From Chrysoperla carnea (lineage: Eukaryota; Arthropoda; Insecta; Neuroptera; Chrysopidae): 64,000 nt of DNA. This document shows, one piece after another, positions 1-13,619 of this stretch. The stretch is from assembly GCF_905475395.1 (NCBI RefSeq), contig NC_058342.1:32446140-32510139 (forward strand), given 5' to 3'. Within the stretch, counting starts at the first letter, position 1, and every line of letters begins with the position of its first letter. The translations under genes were made by a program, and so were the position numbers. The notes below the pieces were generated by a model. That model saw only the letters and a list, made by a program, of their open reading frames with translations. It was not told the DNA's origin and ran no database searches.

Positions 1-279
1 ATTATTGATTTATTAATGAGTAAGAAAATTGAATCGCATGCTTATCGATAAAAATTGAATCGCATACATTTCTTGGAATTCCTTTATTACACATATTAAT
101 TGATTTTTAATCAATAAATATTATAAACACCTACTTTCACATGAATCATTTTCATCGATCGCACACGACAATCCTATCTTTTGATTTTTTTACCAAAACC
201 GACCGTTCGCCCTTTCCTATAAAGAAAATTATAACAAAGATACACTCTTTCTTGCACTTCTGCACTTCTTTCTTGCACT

Positions 280-690
280 CTGGCGAGATTAGCTTTCGAT
301 ATTTCGAAAACCAAGGCACATATCGAAAAATTTCATTCTTATTTTGCGTCTACATTCATGCAGTTATAACAAAATTCATCATCAAAGTTGAAAATAAGAT
401 AAAAATAATTTCAACCCTAAATCTACCCTACTCTTACATTCCTTATATGGATGAAGACACTTGCTTTTTTTCATTGGTTATATGTTTATTTTCTATTAAA
501 AAGTCTTTTTTTAATTTGTTTTCATTCATTCCAAGTGAAAATTATCAAAAACTTCCAAAATATGTCGTTTTTTGAGATTCCTCTACAAGAGCAATGTATT
601 ATATATCGATTTTCAATGATATTTTTCTTAAAAATTTGCACGAATACCTAAACTGAAATTTTAACCACAAATTATTTGAGTAAAAAGTCT
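280..690 (-). repeat. GAGCACGGTAG element family, inverted copy
   Basis: The complement matches 19575..19990: gtaagagYagggtagattta, the tttcaactttgatgatgaat box, and the outer tttttgataattttcaYttg part. The two open frames here (141-575 and 451-651) are repeat sequence. Confidence 0.65.
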
Positions 691-1600
691 GATTATAAAA
701 AATTTTTGATCCTTTAAATCAAACATTGTTTTCATGCTCATTCATTCTTAATAAGAATTAAAAAAATTTGGAATTTACTGTCACAATGTCTATGGCGAGA
801 CAAAAGCCTGTGTATAAATTTTTCAAACACTATATTTATTTAAAGAAAATTAGAATAATAATTTTTAAAATTAAACATTTATTATATCAATAAAATTATT
901 TGACATATCTTTTAATAATAAAGTAAAATTATTAAATATTTATTATTATTCATCCGAACGATAATAACTAAGTCGTTTTAATAATCACAATTATAACATT
1001 GTCATTTTATTAAATATTAAACAATATATCCTTTATTATTATTTTAAAATTGTGAATTTATTAGGAATTATGAATATAATCGATTATATAACATTTATTA
1101 ATTAAATAAAACAAATGTAATATAAACAAAAAATGGACTAGTTATCCCAATTCGACATTTTATTTTGTTTGTTTGATGATCTGACTTTCTTTTATCCATG
1201 GAGAAGTATTATGAGCCACTGGTTAGCTAAAATTTCTTGGAAAGTAGTTCATACTAATGTCAACTCGTGATAGTGTGTTTCGGATCTATATGGGACTACA
1301 GCGTCCAATAACTACGTGGCTCAATTCTAGCCTTTGCTATAACCGTCCTCGACTGAAAGGTAGTTTTTTACTATTAAGTCAAGAAAACATTTTGTATTTT
1401 TTGATATAATGGCGTTACGTCATTATAAAAATATGGCGTTCATAAGTAGCCAATGTTTGAAATTAAATATCCATATAACGCCAAATATGTCAAGAAAATT
1501 AGAAAGCTTGACTTCATAGCTCAGGGTAACTTTTTTAATAATCCCTTTTCCCTCTTCACTGCGTCACGTGGTTTAAGGATGCTCCCTAGCCAAAATCTCA
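691..1600. other. No gene seen
   Basis: Very AT-rich. A less AT-rich island at 1190-1360 has no coding frame or family that I recognise. Confidence 0.4.
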
Positions 1601-1604
1601 CCGT

Positions 1605-1775
1605 TAAGTTGGGTTATATTGGCTGTCCACGAAGGACGCACTTAGGCTATAGATTTCATTGTGATAGAATAAATGTTTAACCACCTTTTCCGCTGATAAT
1701 TTAATTCATCAGCTCCTAAATTATTTTCAGAGGCTGAGTGCACCTTCTCAAGTGCATTCAGCCTCTGATCAAATT
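1605..1775 (-). mobile_element. SINE 3' part (CCTAA-tail family), inverted
   Basis: The complement matches 16560-16690: the cattcagcctct box, gagctgatgaattaaattat, and gcctaagtgcgtccttcgtg leading to ggcagccaatataacc. The tRNA-like head and the full tail are lost. Confidence 0.75.
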
Positions 1776-2509
1776 GACAATCTCACCGTAAATAAGATTC
1801 TACTAAGTATACTAAGAATAAATCGGTTGGATAAAAGTTTCTAATGATTAATCATGATATGTAGATAATAAAACACAAAATTATTTTTTATAAAATGTAA
1901 GGATTATTATTATTTTACAAAAATAATTTTAGTAAGATTAGGCATTTCAGCAAGCACTAATCAGAAAGTATTGAAAGTATTACGTCACGCCATTACTAAA
2001 ACTATGTAAACAACATTACATTTTAATAGAACAAAGCAGGCTACTTGATTACTACTTAAACTTTCATACACAAAAATGATTGCATGGCAAGTCGTGATGT
2101 CATTCAAGACGCCATGACATACATAATGCAAATAGTGTTTTTTTTTTATAATATAAATGTAACGTATAAACCAATTTTTCAAGTTTGGGACAAAAGTCTA
2201 TTGCTAACAAAAGTTGTCACTCCGAAAATAAACAATTTATAATTATAACTTGATATAATAAATAGTTGCGCTACGCTTCAATGTAGTTTACAAGTATGCT
2301 AAAACCTAGTCTGCTAAAAAAAAATTAATTGAATAATACTGTTCATACAAAAAACTACACTAAAAATTCCAATTAATTCCCAAGCTGTGAGTAAACCGAA
2401 TGGAACAATGCATCGTTTGTGTTATTGAAATACCACAATATAGTTAATACTGAGTGTTCAAGTTACACAGTGTTCCAGTACTCAATTAATGTAATTTTAC
2501 AAGATTTTA

Positions 2510-2890
2510 TTTAACTTGCAACGTACGTTTGTTCGGCTTAAATCTTGCAACTGATTTTGAAAGTAGTTACCCTCAATCGATTGAGCTGAAATTTCTCATA
2601 CACGTTCAGTTTGGAGGACAATACATCGTGACGTAAGTGATGTCATTCTAAATCCAATATGAAAAACTAGTTTTTTTTAAGGTACTTCCATGATATAATA
2701 GGTATCAAATGAAAATGCTTGAATGCGACTAACATATGTTTCAACTCCCTATCTTTTATAGTTTTGGAGAAAATGGACAAATTGGAGAAAGTTTTGTCCT
2801 AATTTGCGCCCTTAGACTTGGGACTAAACTTAGTATACCTTAATATATTTCATATATACATTTTTATATGGTATAAATCCATGAAAAAGT
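2510..2890. repeat. Dispersed repeat shared with 20970-21240
   Basis: Shared boxes are tttgttcggNttaaatNttg, gagctgaaatNttNcataca and ctaaatccaatatg; a third piece is at 32690-32790. It runs into an inverted 5' end of the DINE-like family (tttagtataccttaatatat) at 2828. Confidence 0.6.
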
Positions 2891-4549
2891 ACTTAATAAT
2901 AAGCAGCAATAAATTTTGTGCCTATGAGGTTTGTATCGGTATTACTTGCACACACAGTAAGATCATCGTACATATTATTCGTTACTTTATATGATCATCG
3001 TAATTGAATCCAATAATTAAAACAGTAAACAGTAATCTCCAGGTGTTTTTATTATTTATTCTTTCAAGTGCTTGTTGATGTTACCAGATCGAAAAAAATT
3101 TGTGTTTTTTTTTTTGCTTTAAAAAGTTGGTATTATAGTTATTTTACCGGAAATATTATAAATAATTAAATTTTTTGCGTTGGAATCTATCCATATACCT
3201 TCAGCAAGTTTATTAATTTTTTTTGTTCTTGTATTTTAGTATTCAGTATCAAGGAGCCATCCACAAGTCTTGCCTAAGGGACCATTCATTAAGAACGTAA
3301 GCATGATTTTGATGATTTTTGAAGTTTTCTCCTTAAAAATCTAGTTAAATTTTTGTTTTCACCTTTCAGTTTTTAGTAATGTGTGTGTATAATTTGTATA
3401 CTTGTGTGCTGTCGACAAAGCATCTATTGTTTGAAATTGACAATAACCTGACAGACACAGCAAACAAAGTAATTGTTACCCATCGATACAGAATGACTAC
3501 ATAGCTACTCAGTCCAAGTTTAGGACCAAGTTTGTTCCTTAAAAATATTGATGGTACGAATAGACTTATTGAGTAATTATCTTTCTTTGCGTAATCAAAA
3601 TTGTCTATAGATGGTATTTCAATAATTAACTCAGTCAATTGTTGGTTTTTATTTGTATAAACTATAATTTATTTGAAAATTAATTCTTGTAGTTATAAAG
3701 CCACCCTGTTATAACACAAAATCATCATTTAATATCACTATCAGGGTATATAAATTAATAGCTAAAGCTGTTATTGATCGTTTAATTTCAATTGATTGAT
3801 TGATTGATTTACATAAAATTTGCATTTCCGCCACTATAATCAAGTGTCAATGATATTTAATATTTCATAAATAATAACTATCTATCAGTATTAACCTATA
3901 GTTCAATTGATCAGTGGCGGATTTAAGAGAAGTGGGACAATCGAGTACATACATGAGACAAATTTATATTTTATAAAAAAATTGAAATAATTATCTTCCA
4001 GAGAAAAAATTCTTTGCGTCAAAGTATCCTTTTTTTCAATGTAACTTAAAAAAAAATGTTTAAAATTTTATTATTAATAATTTATGACTTATTTCTTTGC
4101 AAATCCGCCACTGAAATTCAACCTGCAACCAACGTCAACCTGTATCATCTATTGTGAAAGCTGCGCTTAATTTTGTGTTAATTACAATCGACAATTTTAA
4201 TTACGAACAGATGTTGGATTTGTGGCATGTGTTACGGATTGCTAAAAGCATTTTTCCAAATTCTTTTGTTTTTTTCCGATAATTATTTAGTGATTTGTTT
4301 TAAGGTGTGTTTAGTGTACAAACACACCAAAATCAGTTAAATGCCTTAGAGGTTCGATATCTATAAATTCTGTGATCGTTCAAAATTCGTTAATTTTGAA
4401 AGGGGTGTTTTAGAATTTAATTTCTAAGCATTGATCTTTTGGATCCAAAAGTTCATTTGTTTTTAAGTCATATTTACTTTAGACCAAGATTTATCCACAA
4501 TCCAAATATATTATTCTTAATTTTTTCTACCAGTGAGTATTTTTAAGGT
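2891..4549. other. No gene seen; small repeats
   Basis: Contains a bare helentron-like 3' end at 3600-3656 (caataattaactcagtcaat) and a short (ATTG)n run at 3790-3810. The minus frame 3638-3366 overlaps the repeat and is not supported. Confidence 0.4.
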
Positions 4550-5085
4550 GATTGTAAACCTACAGTATTGTACAAAAGTTTTGGTTTATTGCACGGTACA
4601 AACATATAAACCAAATACATGCTTTGTACTCAAATAATGTGATTTTTTTTAGCTTTATAATACCACGAAACTACAAAAATATATAATATATTGTATGCAA
4701 GTACTGCTTATAAATTTGATAATATAGATATATCTCTTCAATTATCAATATTCTAACTATAGTCGGTTCTGTTCATCAAATGATGGATCTTCGATGAACT
4801 CATAATTAAATTAAAATTTTGTTTAGATATCATCGACAACCTTATATTTTTATGGTATTATTATAAATTACTAGATTGTCTAAATATTTTATATAGTTTT
4901 TTATCACACTCTCTAGATATTTTAAAATCCAATTGAAAAGGATAACCAATATGATTCATCATTTCTTCAGACAACTTTGAACGATTAAATAAAAATTAAA
5001 AAGCCCGATAACCTAGGAATTTTTTGTGATTTATGTAAACTTTGTTAATCAAAAAATGTATTTATAAAGTTTTATTGAAATTCCT
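4550..5085 (+). repeat. Interspersed 535-bp repeat, copy 1
   Basis: Starts cctacagtattgtacaaaag and ends near aagttttattgaaatt. Other copies: 12660-13200 and 20420-20965 (both inverted) and 60985-61490. Copies stay close to full length, so it is a discrete element. I see no clear TIR or coding frame. Confidence 0.8.
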
Positions 5086-5403
5086 AGTATTATTCAATCC
5101 TTGCACATCTTCTTAAATAAAACAGATTTGTATATTCTTTGGAAAATTACAATTGGAAAAACAGGGAAATATTTGTGTGTGAAATAGATACGGAATGCTA
5201 AGCAAAGACACAAATCTAGAATGAAAGAAAATCGTTAAACAAAAGATATTTTTAGAAACAGGATTGTTGAGTGATCAAATACAGTTTAATTTTTTAAATA
5301 AACAACAAAATACTGAATAAATATTTGATTTCAAAATTCTTATAATTTCTAAATTTATAGTCAAAATCGGTTATATTGACATCGAACTGGTTATTACGTT
5401 TAA

Positions 5404-5883
5404 TAGGGTATTCCACTATTTTTGAAAAAGTACTTCAAAATGTTGATTTTGCTAATAAAAAGCCACAAAAAATTTATTTCGGAACAATACACAAACTTTC
5501 TTGCCGAAAACTTAAATTTTAAACCTTTTTTAAACTGTCAAAAACGCGGGCATCCAATTTGATGACGTAATATGGGTATCATTATACGAAATAACACAAA
5601 TAAGTTTGACAGATATATTCATAGACATATGATTGTAATAAATATAAATACTTATTATCTATGAATATATTATACCCAGCTGTCTACACTGAGCTAACTG
5701 ATGGTCTATGGTTCATACCGATATGACATCACAATACAATTTAAAAATTACGATTTTTAATTTTAATATTATAAAAGAAAAATGTGCTTTTATGACTCGT
5801 AATCAGAATATTGTAGTATATTTTTACATAAATTTTAACTTTTTTCAAATTTCATGTGTTTTTTGACTAACGATAATACCCTA
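5404..5883. mobile_element. MITE, TAGGGTATT ends, copy 1
   Basis: TAGGGTATT at the left pairs with AATACCCTA at the right. The core includes cattttgaagtactttttca-type bases and an internal inverted pair around the atacccagctgtc box. TA at both ends suggests a TA target. A second copy is at 14630-15064. Confidence 0.8.
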
Positions 5884-6399
5884 TTGGCAAAGAACAAATG
5901 GAATGCAAATAAATTTTTTGCGAAAGTTTTATCCGTTTTTAATTGGATGAGTTTTTGTAAAAAATATTTAATGTGATGCTTGTTTAATTAATCGAGATTG
6001 AAACTTAGGCAGCGTGTCTCGTGATGATGAATTGTGAATTGAAACGAACTGTATCTAATCTATAATTATTTTGAAAAATAAAGATCAAAAGACGTAGCCT
6101 AAAGGCATGACAGTAGAAGCACTTATTAGAATAGGTAGCTGGTCCTGGTAGGGAGACTGCACTCTAACAGCCAGCAGCTGGAAGTTAGCTACACAGATCA
6201 CAACATCAGATCCAGCATCAATATGCATGTACATCAAACTAAACTACTAAGAAGTGGTTTCATTACCTTGTGTTATAGTTTCATATTATTTACAAGTAGT
6301 CACATATCGCTGATATAATGACCCACCAAGACGATCAATTCAAGTCTCGTCTTAAGGGGATCCCTCAACGATACACTTTTTAAAGTAATTCGAGCACCA
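5884..6399. other. No gene seen
   Basis: AT-rich DNA with a less AT-rich patch at 6090-6240 that has no recognised coding frame or family. Confidence 0.35.
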
Positions 6400-6768
6400 A
6401 GGTAATTTTAGATTTAGGGTTGAAATTATAGTATAAAACAAAGTCGCTTTCTCTGTCCCTATGTCCCTTTATATGCTTAAATCTTTGAAACTACGCAACG
6501 GATTTTGATGCGGTTTTAATAGATAGAGTTATTCAAGAGGAAGGTTTATATGTATAATAACATCCATTAAATAGTGGAGAAGTACTGCTATTTTTGAGGT
6601 TTCTAATGTGATGTCGTAAATAATTACATTTTTTCCGCATACATTGCAAACGCAGGCTGAACTCTACGAGTTTTATCAAAATATGTTTTTATATACAACG
6701 TTCACAGTTTTTCTGTAGTGTATTCAGTATCAGCATTGCACCCGTGCGAAGCCGGGGCGGGTCGCTAG
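6400..6768 (+). mobile_element. Helitron 3' part ending CTAG
   Basis: The right end carries a GC-rich hairpin (ACCCG ... CGGGT at 6740-6762), then CG and CTAG, followed by T. This is the classic Helitron 3' end inserted before T. The body has the common insect Helitron words aaactacgcaacggattttg and gatgcggttt. The exact 5' end is uncertain. Confidence 0.7.
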
Positions 6769-6879
6769 TAAGTTCATAAATGTAGACGAAAAATAAGAAT
6801 TCAACTTTCGATGTCTGCCATGGTTTTCGAAATATTGAAAGCTAAATAATTAAACATAATTTTCAGTTTTCGATATTTT

Positions 6880-7890
6880 GATAATTTCTTTCGGAATTGG
6901 ATAAAGTATTCTGGTATTCGTATTTAGAGTAATTTTGACCCAAAAAATTCAAAAATCGAGTTCATTTGACGATTGGGCGACTAGTTTCTGAGTAAAACTA
7001 TATCTCAGATCGATTTCTGACGTTTGTTCGAAAACTAATCTTCCAATCGTAAAATAAACTCGATTTCTGTTTTATTTGAATCAAACTGACCTTATATGAT
7101 GAGTTTTATCGAAATTGAAGACAAAAAATTTTACTCGATTTTTTGGAATTTTCTGAAGGGAAAATATTTTATCTTTCTGAATTGGATAAAACTCAGTATT
7201 TAGGGTAATTTTGACCCAAAAAATTCAAAAATCGGGTGCATTTTACGATTGGGTTGGTAGATTTGGAAAAAATCGAGTCCTTGGATCGATTTTTGGCGAT
7301 ATCTCAAAAATTACCCACCTAATCGTTAATTGAACCAGATTTTTTAATTTTTTGGGTCAATTGTACCTTATAAACTGTGTTTCATCAAATTCCGAGACAT
7401 AATTTTTTTTCCTATTTTTTACCATTTTTTAAAGGGGTACCCCTTGGAATAAAATCGAAAAAATCAAAATTTTTTTTCTGTTTCAGAATTCGATCAAACT
7501 TTGTTTATAAGGTAATTTTGACCCAAAAAATTCAAAAATCGAGTTTATTTGACGATTAGGCTAGTAGATTTTGAGAAAAACGAGTAATGGGATCGATTTT
7601 TGGCGATATCTCAAAAATTATCCGTTCAATCGTTAAATGTACCCGATTTTTGAATTTTTTGGGTCAATTTTACCTTAGAAACTTTGTTTCATGAAATTCC
7701 GAAACAACAAAATTTTCTGGATTTTTTGCAATTTTTTGAAGGGGTACCCCTTGGAAAAAATCGAAAAAAATCAAAAAAATTTTTCTGTTTCAGAATTCGA
7801 TAAAACTTAGTTTATTAGGTAATTTTGATCCAAAAAATTCAAAAATCGAGTTCATTTGACGATTGGGCTGATAGATTTCCTCTTATTAAA
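6880..7890. repeat. Dyad-symmetric ~300-bp satellite, array 1
   Basis: About three units with taattttgacccaaaaaatt, the GATTGGGC box and the AAGGGGTACCCCTT palindrome. It is the same family as intron 6 of the large gene. Confidence 0.8.
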
Positions 7891-8330
7891 GACCATTTTC
7901 GTGAGTGTTTCGGCTATAGAGGATCCCCCTTAAATTGAGAAAAGATGTGCTCATAATACAAATACATCGAACAGACAGACAAGCTGATCTGTGATGAAGC
8001 GTCTAGTGAGAATGAGAGTAAAAATACTAAAAATCACTTTTTACGGAGAAAAAAAAAACCGGTTTCCAAGATTTTTTTTAAATTATATATTATGTTTATT
8101 TTTGTGTTGATTTCATTCAATAGCTTACTATTTCTTGATATGAATTCGAATACACCATACATTGCATACAATGCACATCTTGGTTGCATGGCTGCCTGCT
8201 TCAGTCTCAACACCGATCATTATTTCAAAAATAAATCAAATTAATGCATTTTATAATGCGAACCATTCATAATAACTGTTTCTGATTTCTTTTAGTTTTG
8301 CTTCAATTCAGGGTTGTGTAACACAAATTC

Positions 8331-8670
8331 ACTTTTTATACCATGTATATATGAAATATACATAGTATATTAAGTTTAGTCCCAAGTTTGTAACGCTTAA
8401 AAATAATGATGCTAGGAAAAAAAATTTGTCATAGGTGTTCATAAAATCACTTAATTAGTCCATTTCCGGTTGTCCGTCCGTCCGTCCACCCGTCTGTGGA
8501 CACGATAACTCAAAAACGAAAAGAGATATCGAACTGAAAGTTTTACAGCGTACTCAGGACGTAAAAAATGAGGTTAAGTTCGTAAATGAGCATCATAGGT
8601 CAATTGGGTCTTAGGTCCGTAGGACCCATCTTGTAAACCGTTAGAGATAGAACAAAAGTTTAAATGTAAA
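8331..8670 (+). mobile_element. DINE-1/helentron-like element, 5' part
   Basis: Starts ctttttataccatgtatata, has a (GTCC)n tract at 8472-8488, and stops after gtttaaatgtaaaaaatg. The 3' hairpin is missing. Confidence 0.7.
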
Positions 8671-9540
8671 AAATGTATAAGACAACAACACAATATCCAA
8701 ATAGTTGACAAAGAAACACAATAAGAGAGAATGGTATCCAATGCGCATGATCGTTTTGATGGAAGTCAGCTGCTTCAATAGTTCTGTGCTCAAGTTCTAA
8801 AAAAAGGTTAGATATTGTTTTAATTGGAAGGAAAATTTTAAAGTAGACATGAATCACAGGTTAGTAAAGTTTAATTATTAAATAATAATTATAAAGATAT
8901 TATATTATATTTTAAGACATGCGCATTAATAATCATGCTTCATCATTTATCATCTTTTTCTATCATCTTGGAGAGGTGGTTCTCACTCTGTTGCCAATTC
9001 CAGTGAGTATATTTTCAAATATGTTGAGTATATTTCACAGCCCTGTGATTAAGTGTAGTTTGCCGACGCAACGCAATGGGACGAGGTCTATGTAATTTAA
9101 GCAAATAGGTAAACAAAAAATGTGTTTTAACTCCAAGAGATGATTATGGATGAATAGTGTGTACAATTTTATATATAGGTAGTTATAATTTACATTATTT
9201 GCGGTTTTGTATTTTTGTTTGTTGCAATAATATGATGAGGCTAATTATAATGATAGTTGGGCCAATGTTTAATTAGCGGTTTTATGCGTTCAACAAAAAT
9301 ATGATAGCGGATAATCAGTTAATTGTTTTCAAAATCGTTTATATTTTACATAAAAAGATACTTTTTTCAATACAGTTTATCACAATACTTTTTACTTCGG
9401 CGTTAAAGACAGCACTCAAAAAATTTAATCGGGTAAAAGATAAAATTTTAAGATAGATCTGATCTTTCCAGCTGATAATTAGCAATCTTGCCAGTTTGTG
9501 CAAAACATAATCTCAAAAAATTAGAAAAGTCGAAAAAAGG
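8671..9540. other. No gene seen
   Basis: Includes the 8680-8790 box shared with 56440-56575; otherwise plain AT-rich sequence. Confidence 0.4.
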
Positions 9541-9544
9541 TCTG

Positions 9545-9882
9545 GCGCGCTTAGGACGTAAAAAGTGAAGTCGAGTTCGTAAATGAGCAACATACGTCAA
9601 TTTAGTCTCGTAGAATCCATTTTGAAAACCGTTAAAGATTGAACAATAGTTTAAATGTAAAAAAAATGTTCCTTATATAAAAATAAACAACTTTTGCTTG
9701 AAACATTTTTTCTTAAACATCACTGTTTACCCATGAAGGCGCAAATTGTGTAGTATGTATTATATGGGAATATCAGTTATGTATGTGTGATATGTATGTA
9801 TGTGTTATGTGACAGTGAAATCAAAACTGTCTATATATGGTTTCGACAGTTAACTCAGTCAATTGTACGTTTTACCTGGTTA
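9545..9882 (+). mobile_element. DINE-1/helentron-like element, 3' part
   Basis: From cttaggacgtaaaaagtgaa to the hairpin caNttaactcagtcaattg. The terminal bases are diverged (tacgttttacctgg). Confidence 0.65.
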
Positions 9883-10399
9883 TTATAATCATTTGCAATT
9901 CTCTGCCGAGCAAAAATGGCGCATTTTATAGCAAAAATAAGGTTACGAGAACCAAATATTTGTGCCAAATCGTAGCCTGAAAGCTTTAGTGGAAGTAGGT
10001 GAAATATTATTAGTAAACTTCCAGGACTTACAAATCTCAGTGTCACAAAGAATGCACGCAAGTTATATAAAAACTTTTAAAGACGTGTTCATCCTACCTT
10101 AAGTCAATTATAAAAATTCAGGTATTCACTCAATTACTTTAAATGTTTTTGAAACTTTTTTTTTTGGAAATAATAATTGAGTGCATGTTTTTAAAAAATA
10201 ATGGAAAAAAATGATTTTTAAATTGGACTTTTAATTTGAGAACAATTTACCAGATGGTGTTATATAATTTGTGAATCATCTACATTTTATCTCTCTGAAA
10301 TAATTATCTTCCAACGAGAAATGCCGGTAAGAAAACAAAAATGTTTGAGTCAAAATCCCCTTAAAAAATTTGCAAAAAATCGAAAAAAAAATGTTTTCT

Positions 10400-11450
10400 C
10401 TGATAAAACGATAAAACTTAGTATTAGAGGTAATTTTGACCCGAAAAATACAAAAATCGTATTTATTTGATGATTGGGCGGGCGTATAATTTTCGAGATA
10501 ATGCCAGAAATCGTTCTGAAAAATCGTTTTTCTCAGAAACTATTATTCCAATCGTTAAATAAACACGATTTTTGAAATTTTTGGGTCAAAATTACCTTAA
10601 AAACTAAATTTTACTAAAATCCAAAAAATAAAAATTTTTGTGATTTTCTCGATTTTTTCAAAGGGGTACCCCTTAAAAAAATTACAAAAAATCGAAAAAA
10701 ATATTTTCTCTCCGATTTTGATAAAAATCAGTATCAAAGGTAATTTTGACCCAAAAAATACAAAAATCGTATTTATTTGATGATTGGGCGTATAATTTTC
10801 GAGATAATGTCAAAATTCACTATGAAATATGGTTTTTCTCAGAAACTATTATTCCAATCGTTAAATAAACACGATTTTTGAAATTTTTGGGTCAAAATTA
10901 CCTTAAAAACTAAATTTTACTAAAATCCAAAAAATAAAAATTTTTGTGATTTTCTCGATTTTTTCAAAGGGTTAAAAAAATTACAAAAAATCGAAAAAAA
11001 TATTTTCTCTCCGATTTTGATAAAAATCAGTATCAAAGGTAATTTTGACCCGAAAAATACAAAAATCATATTTATTTCATGATTGGGTGTATAATTTACG
11101 AGATAATGTCAAAAATCACTATGAAATATCGTTTTTCTCAGAAACTATTATTCTAATCGTTAAATAAACACGATTTTTGAAATTTTTGGGTCAAAATTAC
11201 CTTAAAAACTAAATTTTACTAAATTCTAAAAAAAAAAATTTTTCGTGATTTTCTCGATTTTTTCAAAAATCCTTAAAAAAAAATTACAAAAAATCGAAAA
11301 AAATATTTTCTCTCCGATTTTGATAAAAATCAGTATCAAAGGTAATTTTGACCCAAAAAATACAAAAATCGTATTTATTTGATGATTTGACGTAAAATTT
11401 TCGTGAAAATATCAAAAATCACTCTGAAAAATCGTTTTTCGATTTTAATG
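10400..11450. repeat. Dyad-symmetric ~300-bp satellite, array 2
   Basis: Units start with taattttgaccc at 10431, 10741, 11040 and 11343 (spacing 310, 299, 303). The left arm gacccaaaaaatacaaaaat reappears as its complement about 120 bp later in every unit. The GGGGTACCCC centre is intact in the first unit and decayed in later ones. Confidence 0.9.
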
Positions 11451-11710
11451 GATAAAAATGATTAAATCATGTTTAATATTTTATAAGACCTTATCGCGTT
11501 CACGCTTTTACTAACACAGTGATATCGACAAAAAAAATACCGTACATCTATAAAATCAAAAATTATAATTACCAAAATAAATAGGTCCCATAATTTTTCA
11601 TGAAACGAGTAATAAACTGGCTAATGTTCAGATCAAATTACATAAGAATGAGATCATACTCTCATGACATTGTCAACGGATTTGATAGCAGCGGAACATT
11701 TAACAAAAAA

Positions 11711-12214
11711 CAAATGAAAACAAACAATTGACTGAGTAAATTGTTGAAATACCATGTATAGACAGTGTTGATTATTCTGTCACATTACACATACATACAT
11801 GTCAGACATATATAACTGATATTCCCATATATTACATACTATACAATTTGCGCATAATTTGCGCTCTCACGGGTAAACAGTGATGTTTACGAAAAAATGT
11901 TCCAATTAAAGTTGTTTATTTTTTTAAAAGGAACATTTTTTACATTTAAACTTTTGTTCTATCTCTAACGGTTTACAAGATGGGTCCTACGGACCCAAGA
12001 ACTAATTGACCTATGTTGCTCATTTACGAACTTGTGTTGGCAGACAGACGGACAGACGGGCAGACGGACAGACAACCGGAAATGGATTAATTAGGTGATT
12101 CTATGAAAATCTATACCAAAATTTTGTTCATAGCATTAATATTTTTAAGCGTAACAAACTTGGGACTAAACTTAATATACTATGATATATTTCATATATA
12201 CATGGTATAAAAAG
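11711..12214 (-). mobile_element. DINE-1/helentron-like element, full length
   Basis: On the minus strand it runs from cttttt-atacc (12214) through a (GTCY)n tract (12039-12075 on +, gacagacggacagacgggca-type) to the CAATTTACTCAGTCAATTG hairpin and the TTTTCATTTG end. About 504 bp, no TIRs, no open frame. Confidence 0.78.
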
Positions 12215-12659
12215 TCTATTTTTTTAACGAATGATATTATTTTAAATAAATAATTTATTTATACCCAAAAAATATTTAGATAGCTATTAATTACTAATGG
12301 AACCGGTTCGTATATGCTTCAAATAAATTTGTTTTTATTTTATTAAATAAAATAATTAAAGAACGGAAATCCTAATTGAAAAATTTTTTTTTCTAAAAAA
12401 AATATATATATAATAAATATATTTATTAATTCACATACACATATTTTTGGAAATGGTCCCGGTTGGCCGTGGCCATGATGGCTCCACAAACAAAATAGTA
12501 TCATTTATAAAATTAAAATAATAAATTTTAATTTTTTTTTTATTTTAATCATAAAAAATTAATAACTGTAGTTATTCGTTTCGTTTTCTTGAAACCTGCA
12601 TCTATACACTCGTGGATTATTTATATGTTCCTAAATATAATTAAGGATAATACTAGCTG

Positions 12660-13200
12660 GATTTCAATAAAACTTTATAAATACATTTTTTGATTAACAA
12701 AGTTTACAAAAATCACAAAAAATTCCTAGGTCATCGGACTTTTTAATTTTTATTTTATCGTTCAAAGTTGAATGATGAATCATATAAGTTATCCTGTTCA
12801 ATTGGATATTTCTATATCAAAAAATCTAGAGAGTGTGATAAAAAACTATCTAAAATATTTAAACAATCTTGTAGTTTATAATAATACCATCAAAATATAA
12901 GGTTGTCCATGATATCAAAACAAAATTTTAATTTAATTATGAGTTCATCGAAGATCCAATTTTTTATGAACAGAGGCGACTATAGTTAGTTTATTAATGA
13001 TTGAAGAGCGATATATATATTATCAAATTTATAAGCATCACTTGCACACAATATATTATATATTTTTGTAGTTGCGTGGTATTATAAAGCTAAAAAAAAT
13101 CATATTATTTGAGTACAAAACATGTATTTGATTTATATGTATGTACTGTGCAATAAACCAAAACTTTTTTACAATACTGTAAGGAAACAATCACCTTAAG
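12660..13200 (-). repeat. Interspersed 535-bp repeat, copy 2
   Basis: Inverted relative to 4550-5085, nearly full length; starts atttcaataaaactttataa and ends ttttttacaatactgtaagg. Confidence 0.8.
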
Positions 13201-13619
13201 TAATTTGAAAAAAATGTTTTGATTTTAGCGCAAATAACTTTCAATACTTGTTAACATATTTTTGAAAAATGAAATGAAATTTCAAAATTTAGGAAATGGT
13301 AATTACAAGACAGATTAAGTCAATTAGTCGTAATAAGGGATTCGTTGTAATAGACGATGTCATTATAACCGATTTTGACTATATTTAAAAAATAAATAAA
13401 AAAAGAGTTGACACGTATAAGTCTGTAAAAAGATTTAGAGGCATCTACATTCATTGTTGGTGGTCAAATCAAAAGTACAAGAGAAAAGAGATTGTATTTA
13501 CTGTGGGCGTAACATGTCTGAAGCCCTGTACTCAATCTCTATCAACGAAAAAAATGTGGCGCTGAGCTGAGCGCTCACTCGCTCACCGTTCTAAAACTAT
13601 TTATAAACAAAAAATCAAA
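13201..13619. other. No gene seen
   Basis: Contains gtcattataaccgattttga (13360), a word also found near 17710, 26250, 55616 and 60770; it may be the end of an old mariner-type element. Confidence 0.4.

Noticed and set aside
141..651. Two small genes at the left edge
   Set aside because: The bases belong to a dispersed element family (19556-20109, 59075-59400).
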